The notes under the pieces were generated by a model that searched no databases, had not been told where the DNA came from, and saw only the letters and a list, made by a program, of their open reading frames with translations. From an uncultured bacterium (GTDB taxonomy: Bacteria > Pseudomonadota > Alphaproteobacteria > Rhodospirillales > Rhodospirillaceae), in assembly GCA_903896775.1 (NCBI GenBank), contig CAITZE010000180.1, positions 1 through 9,257 of the forward strand: a stretch of DNA of 9,257 nucleotides. The letters are read 5' to 3'. Of the stretch, positions 1 to 6,690 are shown one piece after another. Every line of letters begins with the position of its first letter. The first letter of the stretch is position 1. The position numbers and the translations under genes were made by a program.

Positions 1-572
1 TAGCGGTCGCCGTTCCACCAATAGCTGGGACAGCTGGTCGTGCAGCAGAAACACAAGATGCATTCCCACAGACCGTCGAGCTTTTCACGTTCTTCGGGTG
101 ACTGCAGACGTTCGCCGCTGGAGGGCGGCGGGGTATCGTTTTTCATCCACGGCTCGATCGAAGCGTACTGCGCGTAGACGTGCGTGAGATCCGGCACCAA
201 GTCTTTGATGACGGGCATATGCGGCAACGGATAAACTTTCACGGTGCTATTGCATTCATCAATCGGCTTTAAACACGCCAGCGTATTGCCGCCGTCGATG
301 TTCATCGAGCACGAACCGCAGATGCCTTCGCGGCAGGAGCGGCGCAGCGTCAGGGTCTGATCGGTCTCGTCTTTAATCTTGAGCAGCGCATCGAGCACCA
401 TAGGACCGCAGGTATCCATATCGACGTCGTAGCTGTCGATACGCGGATTGGCGCCCGTGTCGGGATCATAGCGGTAAATGTCGAACCGCTTGACGTTCTT
501 GGCGCCGGCAGGCGGTGCGAAAGTCTTGCCCTTGGTGGGCTTGGAATTCTTGGGGAGAGAGAACTCAACCAT
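1..572 (-). CDS. sdhB: Succinate dehydrogenase iron-sulfur subunit (3' end cut off by window edge)
   Basis: This is the electron-transfer subunit of complex II, which carries electrons from the FAD of SdhA through three Fe-S clusters to membrane-bound ubiquinone. The visible 190 codons hold the N-terminal ferredoxin fold with [2Fe-2S] ligands Cys80, Cys85, Cys88 and Cys100 (motif CREGICGSCSMNIDG). The start of the C-terminal domain follows, with CILCFCCTTSCP at 171-182: Cys171, Cys174 and Cys177 should bind [4Fe-4S] and Cys181 the [3Fe-4S] cluster. The family is usually about 260 residues, so roughly 70 C-terminal residues lie beyond position 1, including the last cluster ligands. The ATG at 570-572 follows sdhA by 18 nt and has an AAGGA ribosome site, so it is the last visible gene of the sdhCDAB operon. 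The residue between Cys174 and Cys176 is Phe, where I would expect Ala from E. coli and mitochondrial enzymes. Identity is certain. Confidence 0.97.
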   Translation of the reverse strand, partial: MVEFSLPKNSKPTKGKTFAPPAGAKNVKRFDIYRYDPDTGANPRIDSYDVDMDTCGPMVLDALLKIKDETDQTLTLRRSCREGICGSCSMNIDGGNTLACLKPIDECNSTVKVYPLPHMPVIKDLVPDLTHVYAQYASIEPWMKNDTPPPSSGERLQSPEEREKLDGLWECILCFCCTTSCPSYWWNGDR

Positions 573-590
573 GTGCGTTTCCTTATCTCT

Positions 591-2378
591 CTAGTACACG
601 CGCGCTTTTGGCGGGATGTATTTCACGTCATTGGTCAGGGTATAGGTGTGCACCGGACGGTAATCCAGCTTCACTTTCCAATCGTTGCTCACCCAAGCCA
701 GCGTGTGCTTCATCCAATTTTCGTCGTCGCGGTTGGGGAAATCCTCGTGCGCATGAGCGCCGCGACTTTCGTGGCGGGCTTCACCGCCGGCGATTGTCGA
801 GAGCGCGCAAGCCATGAGGTTTTCGAGTTCCAGCGCTTCGATCAAATCGGTGTTGAAGATCAGCGAGCGGTCGGTAACTTTGATGTCTTTCAAAGAGGCC
901 GCGATTTCGCTCATCTTGTCGTAGCCTTCCTTCAGCGTCTTGGAAGTGCGGAAGACAGCGGCGTCGCTCTGCATCGTGCGCTGCATGTTCTTGCGGATTT
1001 GCGCCGTGGTCAGCGAACCATTGGCATTGCGCAAACGCTCCAGACGGCTGAGGGCGAGATCGGCAGCGTCCTTCGACAACGGACGATGCGACATGCCCTT
1101 CTTGATGAGGTCTTTCGCGCGCAAGGCAGCAGCGCGGCCAAAGACCACCAGATCGAGCAGCGAGTTGGTGCCAAGACGGTTCGCGCCGTGAACCGAGACA
1201 CTCGCCGCTTCGCCAATCGCCATGAGGCCGGGAACGACAGCATCCGGATTGCCCGGCTGCGGGCGGATAGCTTCAGCCATGTAATTCGTCGGAATGCCGC
1301 CCATGTTGTAGTGAACCGTCGGCAGCACTGGAATCGGATCCTTGGTGGCATCGACGCCGGCGAAAACTTTAGCCGACTCTGTGATGCCAGGCAGGCGTTG
1401 GTGCAGCACTTCTGCGCCCAAGTGCTCAAGATGCAGGAAGATGTGGTCGTTTTCATCGCCCACGCCGCGGCCTTCGCGGATTTCCATGGTCATGGCGCGG
1501 GAAACGACGTCGCGCGAGGCGAGGTCTTTTGCCGTCGGCGCATAGCGCTCCATGAAACGGTCGCCGCTGCTGTTGGTGAGATAACCGCCTTCACCGCGCG
1601 CGCCTTCGGTGATCAGTACGCCCGCACCGTAAACGCCAGTGGGATGGAACTGCACGAACTCCATGTCTTGCAGCGGCAAGCCGGCGCGCGAGACCATCGC
1701 GTTACCGTCGCCGGTGCAGGTATGCGCCGAGGTGCAGGAGAAATAAGCGCGGCCATAACCGCCCGTCGCCATCACCGTCTGATGCGCCTTGAAACGATGG
1801 ATCGTGCCGGTCGCCATATCGAGCGCAACGACGCCGCGGCAGCTGCCGTCCGGGTCCATCATCAGATCGAGGGCAAAGTATTCGACGAAGAACTCGGCCT
1901 TATGTTTCAGGCTCTGCTGATACAGCGTGTGGAGAATGGCGTGACCGGTACGGTCGGCAGCAGCGCAAGCACGCTGCACCGGCGCTTCACCGAAATTGCG
2001 CATGTGGCCGCCGAAGGGGCGCTGATAGATCTTGCCTTCGGGTGTGCGCGAAAACGGCACGCCGTAGTGTTCGAGTTCATGCACGGCCGGAATGGCTTCG
2101 CGGCACATGTATTCGATTGCGTCTTGGTCGCCGAGCCAGTCGGAGCCCTTGACGGTGTCGTACATATGCCAGACCCAATTGTCCTCGGCCATGTTGCCGA
2201 GCGCGGCACCGACGCCGCCCTGAGCCGCGACGGTGTGACTGCGCGTCGGGAAAACTTTGGTGATGCAAGCGGTCTTCAAACCGTGCTGCACCATGCCAAA
2301 GGTCGCGCGCAAACCTGCGCCGCCCGCGCCGACGACCACCACGTCATATTCGTGGTCGATGATGTTGTATGCGGCCAT
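591..2378 (-). CDS. sdhA: Succinate dehydrogenase flavoprotein subunit
   Basis: Catalytic subunit of complex II on the cytoplasmic face of the inner membrane; it oxidises succinate to fumarate using covalently bound FAD. The protein is 595 residues, the normal length. Near the N-terminus is the Rossmann motif VVVGAGGAGLRAT (14-26). His48, in SHTVAAQGG, is the expected flavin-linked histidine (His45 in E. coli). The active-site set is intact by alignment to E. coli: His245, Glu258, Arg289, His356 and Arg401. The C-terminus YIPPKARVY is typical of alphaproteobacterial and mitochondrial SdhA. I chose the ATG at 2376-2378 because GGAGG lies 9 nt upstream and homology starts right after it; an upstream in-frame extension to 2480 would overlap sdhD and looks unrelated. 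It starts 5 nt after the sdhD stop, which suggests translational coupling. In GEAASVSVHGANRLG a Ser stands where many homologues have Cys. Confidence 0.98.
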   Translation of the reverse strand: MAAYNIIDHEYDVVVVGAGGAGLRATFGMVQHGLKTACITKVFPTRSHTVAAQGGVGAALGNMAEDNWVWHMYDTVKGSDWLGDQDAIEYMCREAIPAVHELEHYGVPFSRTPEGKIYQRPFGGHMRNFGEAPVQRACAAADRTGHAILHTLYQQSLKHKAEFFVEYFALDLMMDPDGSCRGVVALDMATGTIHRFKAHQTVMATGGYGRAYFSCTSAHTCTGDGNAMVSRAGLPLQDMEFVQFHPTGVYGAGVLITEGARGEGGYLTNSSGDRFMERYAPTAKDLASRDVVSRAMTMEIREGRGVGDENDHIFLHLEHLGAEVLHQRLPGITESAKVFAGVDATKDPIPVLPTVHYNMGGIPTNYMAEAIRPQPGNPDAVVPGLMAIGEAASVSVHGANRLGTNSLLDLVVFGRAAALRAKDLIKKGMSHRPLSKDAADLALSRLERLRNANGSLTTAQIRKNMQRTMQSDAAVFRTSKTLKEGYDKMSEIAASLKDIKVTDRSLIFNTDLIEALELENLMACALSTIAGGEARHESRGAHAHEDFPNRDDENWMKHTLAWVSNDWKVKLDYRPVHTYTLTNDVKYIPPKARVY

Positions 2379-2383
2379 GGCGC

Positions 2384-2776
2384 TTAGCCTCCGAACGTGA
2401 CGATCAGCGTGGATACGATGCCAAGGGCCGCAAGGCCGTAGCATATGAATTTGACGGCGATGATGCTGGCAATGCGCCAACCATGATGGCTGACGTAATC
2501 TTCGAGCACCACCTGCATGCCGGCCTGGGCGTGATGCAAGCCGACGCCCAAAAACAGGATCATGATGGTGGCGTTGCAGGGGTTGGCCAACCAGAGAACA
2601 AATTCCTCATAGCCCGAACCAGCCAGACCGACGACGGAGGCAACAAACCAAACCGTGAGCGGGATCAGCGCCAGCGCGGTCAGGCGCTGGACCCACCAGT
2701 GATGCAGGCCTTCTTTGGCGGAGCCGAGGCCGCGCGCGCGACCCAGTGGCGAGCGAAGATTGTGAGAGGCGAACAT
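2384..2776 (-). CDS. sdhD: Succinate dehydrogenase membrane anchor subunit
   Basis: Small hydrophobic subunit (130 residues) that, with SdhC, anchors complex II in the inner membrane and forms the ubiquinone and heme b pocket. The N-terminal GLGSAKEGLHHWWVQRLTAL (17-36) is a signature of alphaproteobacterial SdhD. Three membrane helices are visible at about 32-52, 58-82 and 103-126. Between the second and third lies HHAQAGMQVVLEDYV (81-95); Asp93-Tyr94 match the Asp-Tyr of the E. coli SdhD quinone site. The ATG at 2774-2776 follows the sdhC stop by 13 nt, with a TAAGGAG ribosome site that overlaps that stop codon. It reads directly into sdhA. Length and motifs are normal. Confidence 0.95.
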   Translation of the reverse strand: MFASHNLRSPLGRARGLGSAKEGLHHWWVQRLTALALIPLTVWFVASVVGLAGSGYEEFVLWLANPCNATIMILFLGVGLHHAQAGMQVVLEDYVSHHGWRIASIIAVKFICYGLAALGIVSTLIVTFGG

Positions 2777-2789
2777 GAGTACGAGCTCC

Positions 2790-3182
2790 TTACGCCAACG
2801 CCAGCAGCCAGGCGACCACCGTCAGAAAGATGGTTCCGGCGATCACGATCATATTGGCGCGCTTGGTTGCGGCGATCTCGAAGTTGAGGCCCACATCCCA
2901 GAACAAATGCCGGATGCCGTTGCAGAGGTGATAAAACAGCGCCACGGAAAATCCCAACAGCAGGAGATATCCGATCGGCGAGCCGATGAAATGAGTGAAG
3001 GCCCCATAGGCGTCCGGACCGTAGGCCGCGCTCACGATCCAATAAACCAACAGCACGGTACCAATCGTCAGGCCGATGCCGGTGATGCGGTGGGTGATGG
3101 ACAGCCAGGCGGCCAAAGGCAGCCGGTAGACTTGAAGATGGGGCGACAGCGGCCGGGCGGCGGGTTTCGCGGCTTGGGTCAT
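2790..3182 (-). CDS. sdhC: Succinate dehydrogenase cytochrome b556 subunit
   Basis: First gene of the operon: the 130-residue cytochrome b subunit of complex II. RPLSPHLQVYRLPLAAWLSI (10-29) followed by THRITG is the family signature. Ser28 and Arg32 match the quinone-binding Ser27 and Arg31 of E. coli SdhC. His85, in YHLCNGIRHLFWD (84-96), matches the axial heme ligand His84. Three membrane helices run at about 30-53, 66-91 and 109-129. The ATG at 3180-3182 gives an N-terminus like those of homologues, but no strong Shine-Dalgarno sequence precedes it (only a weak CGGA), unlike sdhD and sdhA downstream. Low initiation at the first gene could be a control point, but that is inference. A promoter candidate lies about 100 bp upstream. 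Confidence 0.96.
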   Translation of the reverse strand: MTQAAKPAARPLSPHLQVYRLPLAAWLSITHRITGIGLTIGTVLLVYWIVSAAYGPDAYGAFTHFIGSPIGYLLLLGFSVALFYHLCNGIRHLFWDVGLNFEIAATKRANMIVIAGTIFLTVVAWLLALA

Positions 3183-3278
3183 GACGGGTCCGATGCGCTA
3201 GGTAGCAATGGGTGGCTAAGGCAAAGTGTTTAAAAGAATTTTAGGCGAGGAGACGCCCTCCCCGGCGGCTCCTGGCCA

Positions 3279-3307
3279 GTACTACTCACCCCATCGGTTG
3301 AAGTCAA
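3279..3307 (-). promoter_or_regulatory. Candidate promoter of the sdhCDAB operon
   Basis: Reading the minus strand, TTGACT (3302-3307) lies 17 nt before TAGTAC (3279-3284). The -35 box matches the sigma-70 consensus at five of six bases, the -10 box at only three. The 8-bp perfect palindrome CTGGCCAG (3272-3279) abuts the -10 box where transcription would start. A second, -10-only candidate, TAAAAT at 3238-3243, is nearer the gene but has no good -35 box. The 5' leader would be about 90 nt from the first site and about 45 nt from the second. Confidence 0.35.
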
Positions 3308-3344
3308 TTAAGGGTGCCGTCGAAAAGGTGCCGGGAAGCCATGC

Positions 3345-3383
3345 ACAAACGCAAAACCGCCCCGGCGGTGGCGCCGAGGCGGT
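3345..3383 (-). terminator. Rho-independent terminator of the autotransporter-like gene
   Basis: On the minus strand, 27 nt past the stop codon at 3410, ACCGCCTCGGCG and CGCCGGGGCGGT (3356-3383) form a 12-bp stem with one G-U pair around the loop CCAC. A T-rich run (TTTTGCGTTTG) follows directly. This is a textbook intrinsic terminator. It separates the 3410-4603 gene from the sdh operon, which is read in the same direction, so sdh probably uses its own promoter. Confidence 0.85.
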
Positions 3384-3409
3384 CTGAATACTGGTTTTAT
3401 AGGCCTTAT

Positions 3410-4603
3410 TTAGACGGCGAGGTGCAAATGCACGCCCACGGTATAGTTGCTTTGGCCGGATTGGAGCAAAACCGTACCGGCCTCAACCGAACCGGTGAAA
3501 CGGCCGGTCCCCATACCAAGGCCGCCGCCCACTTCTAATGCATTGCGACCGTTATAATTCGGGTCCGACAATAGCCGGCTATAGGTCGCATATCCATACG
3601 GGCGTATGACGCTTGTCGGCATGAATGTCAGAGCGGTGCCGCCTTTGACATAGGTGCTGTCGCCCTTGGCTTTGTTGAAAGTGATGCCGCGGCTGTCCGT
3701 ATAGGTATTGTCCTGCCAAGAGCCGTAGGTGGCGCCTGCCATGGCTGTCAGCGCAAGATCGCGGGTGGAGATCACCATCATATTGCCCGTGAACGAGCCG
3801 GAAAATTCCTCGTGGCCGTATCGCGCGGTCACTGCCGTTGACGCGAAAGTACGATTGAGGTCGACGCTCGATCCCAAATAGTTGCCCGACAACGTCACCG
3901 AGAACTGCCGTGAAAGTGTCTCCGTGACATAGCCGCCTATCAGCCAGCCATCGGACGAAAGGTCGCCATTGAGGCTATACAGATTCATGTGCGTATTGGC
4001 GTAGCCGGCATAGCCGCCAAAGGTCGTACTGCCTTCGACGTGATCGAGACCAATGGTTGCGACATAGTTGCGGCCGTTCTTTTCCAAGCCCGGGCGATTG
4101 TCGTCGACAAAGCTGCCGCCACCGAAAACGAACGGACTAAGGTTGAGCGAATTATACGCCGCATTGCCTGAAGCCGTCGGCGGGATGCCGGAGGCCCGCA
4201 CGCTCAGACTCGTATCGCCGCTGAGTTGACGCTGCAGCATGTCGTCGAGGAGTTGCAGATTGGACGTGGCCTGAAGATTGGACGCAGCGTTTACGCGCGC
4301 GCCAACGATTTGACGCTCAAGCTGTGTGACACCGAGGCTGCCTGCGATCTGCGCGCATGACGTAGAGCCGGAGAGTTGTCCGGAAACGGCGTCATAAGAG
4401 CAGGAGAAGTTGCTGCTGGAGCCGCCTTGCTGAATGGTGCCGCTGAGCGTTCCCGTTCCGCCCGAGCCGACATTATTTTGCTGATAGGTGGCAACCCCGC
4501 CGCCGGGCAGCGTCAGTTGCGCAGCCTCTGCTGATGCGCAGGCCAAGACCACGACCAAAGACAGGCCGGCAACAAGCGTTGCGCCTTTTGCTCGCGTTTG
4601 CAT
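3410..4603 (-). CDS. Small autotransporter-like outer-membrane beta-barrel protein
   Basis: A 397-residue exported protein. Residues 1-28 are a Sec signal peptide (basic MQTRAKG, hydrophobic core, cleavage near Ala27). Residues 29-91 are Gly/Ser/Thr/Gln-rich and contain two cysteines, Cys68 and Cys83, that could form a disulfide. Residues 92-137 look like an amphipathic helix, as in the pore helix of type V secretion proteins. From about 155 to 397 there are alternating polar/hydrophobic strands with many aromatic and Gly residues, typical of a 12-strand autotransporter barrel (e.g. FGGYAGYANTHMNLYS). The last residues, YTVGVHLHLAV, resemble a final strand but end in Val instead of the usual Phe or Trp. 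I chose the ATG at 4601-4603 because AAGGAG lies 9 nt upstream; ATGs at 4612 and 4678 fit poorly. The function is not recognised; adhesin-like or porin-like roles are both possible. Confidence 0.82.
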   Translation of the reverse strand: MQTRAKGATLVAGLSLVVVLACASAEAAQLTLPGGGVATYQQNNVGSGGTGTLSGTIQQGGSSSNFSCSYDAVSGQLSGSTSCAQIAGSLGVTQLERQIVGARVNAASNLQATSNLQLLDDMLQRQLSGDTSLSVRASGIPPTASGNAAYNSLNLSPFVFGGGSFVDDNRPGLEKNGRNYVATIGLDHVEGSTTFGGYAGYANTHMNLYSLNGDLSSDGWLIGGYVTETLSRQFSVTLSGNYLGSSVDLNRTFASTAVTARYGHEEFSGSFTGNMMVISTRDLALTAMAGATYGSWQDNTYTDSRGITFNKAKGDSTYVKGGTALTFMPTSVIRPYGYATYSRLLSDPNYNGRNALEVGGGLGMGTGRFTGSVEAGTVLLQSGQSNYTVGVHLHLAV

Positions 4604-4861
4604 TTCGAACATCTCCTTAAATTGCGGAACAAATCCCCCACGCCCCGAGTTTTCCTTTGGTGGAGGAATTGCCGGCATAACGACCAGTTCACAAAAAAGT
4701 TGTGCGCCTGACGTTCAATTCGGGCGAACACACGTTAAGCCGGTCGCGGCCTTAATAATACCCAGTTTCACACTCGATTTCGACGTAATGGCGACGTTCT
4801 AAGGTGAGCGAAACATTGCGGACACAATATTCGCGTCAACAACAAGCAGGAGAGTTTAATC
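4604..4861. promoter_or_regulatory. Shared divergent regulatory region of two exported-protein genes
   Basis: This 258-bp region separates two divergent genes and encodes nothing convincing. For the minus-strand gene there is a plausible promoter: TCGAAA (4778-4783), a 17-nt gap, then TATTAT (4755-4760). Just downstream, where transcription would start, is an imperfect inverted repeat: TTAAGCCG and CGG(C)CTTAA at 4735-4755. Two copies of CGACGT (4781-4786 and 4792-4797) repeat with an 11-bp period, about one helical turn, as tandem regulator sites often do. For the plus-strand gene I see a good ribosome site but no convincing promoter hexamers. The sites are read by eye. Confidence 0.35.
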
Positions 4862-5620
4862 ATGAAAAAGTTTCTTTTGACGACAGCGTTTGTCGCCTTC
4901 GCGGCGATGCCAGTTTACGCCCAGGGTATTGGCGGCGGTGCAGTCGGCGGCGCCCTTGGTGGCGGCGCGAGCACAGCTGGTAGCGTTGGCGGCGGCGCGC
5001 TGGGCGCAGGCGCCGGAGCCACTGGCGCGGCGGGCGGCGCGATGCGCGGTAACGCGGCTGGCATGAGCGGCAGTGCGGCTGGCCGCGCGACCGGCTCTGC
5101 TTCTGGTGCGGTAAACACGACGGGTGCCTCAAACAGCGCAGCCTCGACGGCGAACGACGCCGCCGCGAATGCCGATGGAGCCGCCTCCGGTACTGCAAAC
5201 ACCGTCGGTTCGGCGGCAGGTAAAGCCCGTGGCACAGCATCTAACGGTGTCACCACCGGCTCGCGCGCTGCTGCAAATGGCCGCGCTGCGGCTTCGGGTA
5301 CAGCCAACGGCGCTATGAATACTGCTAATAATACAGCTGCTGGAGCCCGTGCTTCGGGCAATGCGGCTGCTGATCAAGCCGTTGCGTCCGGTACGGCTGC
5401 GAGTGGTTCGGCTGCAACCAGCGGCGCTGCGGCAGGAAGCGCGACGACGGCGCAGTTGAACGCGGCGGCGGCACGCGCAGCTCAAAACGCCGACGGCGCA
5501 AGCGTCAATGGCAGTGCCAACGCAGCCTCATCTTCGGCCAGCGGCAACGGCTCGGCCTCGGTGAGCAGCAATCGTGGATCTGCGTCGGGTTCGGCCTCTA
5601 CAGGTCTCGGCCTGCGCTAA
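4862..5620 (+). CDS. Secreted Ala/Gly/Ser/Asn-rich low-complexity protein, function unknown
   Basis: A 252-residue protein with a clear Sec signal peptide: MKKFLLTTAFVAFAAMPVYA, cleaved before Gln21. The 232-residue mature part is about 32% Ala (75) and 22% Gly (50), the rest mostly Ser, Thr and Asn. It has no aromatic residue, Cys, Pro, His or Glu, one Lys, nine Arg and four Asp, so it is mildly basic. Residues 21-60 are a glycine-zipper-like stretch (GGGAVGGALGGGA). Later parts carry loosely repeated units such as ASGTAN and GSAAG. A GGAG ribosome site precedes the ATG, and a strong terminator follows 20 nt after the stop, so it is a real, separately transcribed gene despite its odd composition. 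No family is recognised. A surface, matrix or periplasmic structural role is possible but unsupported. The divergent neighbour is also exported. Confidence 0.8.
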   Translation: MKKFLLTTAFVAFAAMPVYAQGIGGGAVGGALGGGASTAGSVGGGALGAGAGATGAAGGAMRGNAAGMSGSAAGRATGSASGAVNTTGASNSAASTANDAAANADGAASGTANTVGSAAGKARGTASNGVTTGSRAAANGRAAASGTANGAMNTANNTAAGARASGNAAADQAVASGTAASGSAATSGAAAGSATTAQLNAAAARAAQNADGASVNGSANAASSSASGNGSASVSSNRGSASGSASTGLGLR

Positions 5621-5639
5621 CGCGACGGGCTATTGCTAA

Positions 5640-5671
5640 AAAAGGCGCTGCTGGAAACGGCAGCGCCTTTT
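5640..5671. terminator. Bidirectional rho-independent terminator between convergent genes
   Basis: A perfect 12-bp stem, AAAAGGCGCTGC and GCAGCGCCTTTT, encloses the 8-nt loop TGGAAACG. The plus strand ends in TTTT and the minus strand in a run of six T, so it can stop transcripts from both sides. It lies 20 nt after the plus-strand Ala/Gly-rich gene and 17 nt after the minus-strand CoA-lyase gene, serving both. Confidence 0.9.
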
Positions 5672-5687
5672 CTTCGTCTATATTTTT

Positions 5688-6575
5688 CTATACGCGTTCG
5701 AGCGCGGAAATCGCTTCGGCTTGGGCCATGAGATATTGTGCCTGTTGTACATGCAGGACTTCGACCAAGCGCCCATCCAATAATGTGACACCCTGTCCTT
5801 GCGCAGCCGCTTCTTTGTGTGCGGCTACAAGACGGCGCGCCCATTCCAATTCTGCCGGTGACGGCGCGAAAGCCGCATTCGCACCCGTAATTTGACGCGG
5901 ATGTACCAGAGTCTTGCCGTCGAAGCCTAAATCGCGCCCTTGGCGACAGGCCAAAGCAAAACCCGCTTCGTCATCGATATCCACATGCACGCCATCCAAT
6001 ATCAATAAGCCATAAGCGCGTGCTGCGAGGATACAGCGCTGTAAAGCATACAGCATGGGCGCGCGGTCTGCGGGATGTGCGCAATGCAAATCCTTGGCAA
6101 GGTCCGCGGTTCCCATCAAGAATCCCGCGAGGCGCGGGCTGGCGGCCGCGATGGCGTCAGCCGCAAGAATTGCACGCGGTGTTTCCATCATCGGCCACAA
6201 TTTGAGATCGTCGCGCGCGCCCGCGGCGCGCAATATCTCATCGATGTGGCGTAGATCGTCGGGTGTATTGATCTTCGGCACGACCACGCCGTCGGCAGCA
6301 GAACCCGCCACCGCCGCGAGATCGTCACGAAACCATTGCGTGTCGAGGCCGTTGACTCGGATTAAAATCTCGCGTGCGCCGTAAGCTTTGGAATTGGCAG
6401 CACTTACAGCCGCGGCGCGTGCGCTGGTTTTTGCTTCCGGTGCAACAGCGTCCTCGAGGTCCAAAATCAAACCGTCGGCTGGGAGAGTCTTCGCTTTATC
6501 CAAAGCCCGCGCGTTTGAAGAGGGCATATACAACATGCTGCGGCGCGGCCGCGTGCGTGCAGAATTAGAGGTCAT
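5688..6575 (-). CDS. CitE-like CoA-ester lyase (HpcH/HpaI aldolase family)
   Basis: A 295-residue cytoplasmic enzyme of the HpcH/HpaI aldolase/citrate lyase beta family, which makes or breaks C-C bonds (or hydrolyses thioesters) in CoA esters such as malyl-CoA, citramalyl-CoA or beta-methylmalyl-CoA. Visible family motifs are RSMLYMPSSNARALDKA (12-28), GLILDLEDAVAPEAK (35-49), the substrate arginine in IRVNG (Arg74), metal ligands Glu131 (PMMETPR) and probably Asp158 (GTADLAKD), and the C-terminal GFDGKTLVHPRQI (217-229). The fold core is complete and the length normal. There are no citrate lyase alpha/gamma genes (citF, citD) nearby, so this is not a classical citrate lyase. Malyl-CoA or citramalyl-CoA lyase, or malyl-CoA thioesterase, fit better, but the substrate cannot be read from sequence. 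GGGGAG lies 10 nt before the ATG at 6573-6575. It diverges from the exporter gene. Confidence 0.9.
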   Translation of the reverse strand: MTSNSARTRPRRSMLYMPSSNARALDKAKTLPADGLILDLEDAVAPEAKTSARAAAVSAANSKAYGAREILIRVNGLDTQWFRDDLAAVAGSAADGVVVPKINTPDDLRHIDEILRAAGARDDLKLWPMMETPRAILAADAIAAASPRLAGFLMGTADLAKDLHCAHPADRAPMLYALQRCILAARAYGLLILDGVHVDIDDEAGFALACRQGRDLGFDGKTLVHPRQITGANAAFAPSPAELEWARRLVAAHKEAAAQGQGVTLLDGRLVEVLHVQQAQYLMAQAEAISALERV

Positions 6576-6690
6576 GTCTTGTATTCTCCCCGCTGTTCTT
6601 CATCCGTGATAGCCAAAGGCCCGCTTGCGGTCCAGTGCGCATAGGCTGGAGTCTTGCAGGACTGGCGGAAAACAGTGTACGAGCCCAGGC

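Noticed and set aside
573..2387. A 604-codon open frame on the plus strand, opposite sdhA
   Set aside because: It lies wholly antisense to sdhA, shows no recognisable motif, has a composition rich in Arg, His, Ala and Val as expected of a complementary-frame shadow, and has no ribosome site. sdhA is certain.
2369..3233. Plus-strand open frames opposite sdhC and sdhD
   Set aside because: They are complementary-frame shadows; sdhC and sdhD match their families over full length, with correct ligand residues and membrane helices.
3183..3355. Small RNA or riboswitch in the sdhC leader
   Set aside because: Only short GC-rich stems are present, with no known riboswitch pattern and no terminator or T tract inside the leader.
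4532..4549. Possible lipobox ending at Cys22 of the autotransporter-like protein
   Set aside because: The residues before the cysteine are Val-Leu-Ala; Leu at -2 fits the lipobox poorly, and a standard Ala-x-Ala cleavage site follows directly, as expected for a barrel protein.
4604..4678. An N-terminal extension of the autotransporter-like protein starting at 4678
   Set aside because: The extension places a hydrophilic stretch before the signal peptide, and its ATG lacks a ribosome site, whereas AAGGAG is well spaced for the ATG at 4603.
4915..5485. Long open frames opposite and across the Ala/Gly-rich gene
   Set aside because: They are Pro/Ala- or Arg/Cys-rich shadows of a low-complexity GC-rich gene. 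Only the plus-strand frame has a signal peptide, ribosome site and matching terminator.
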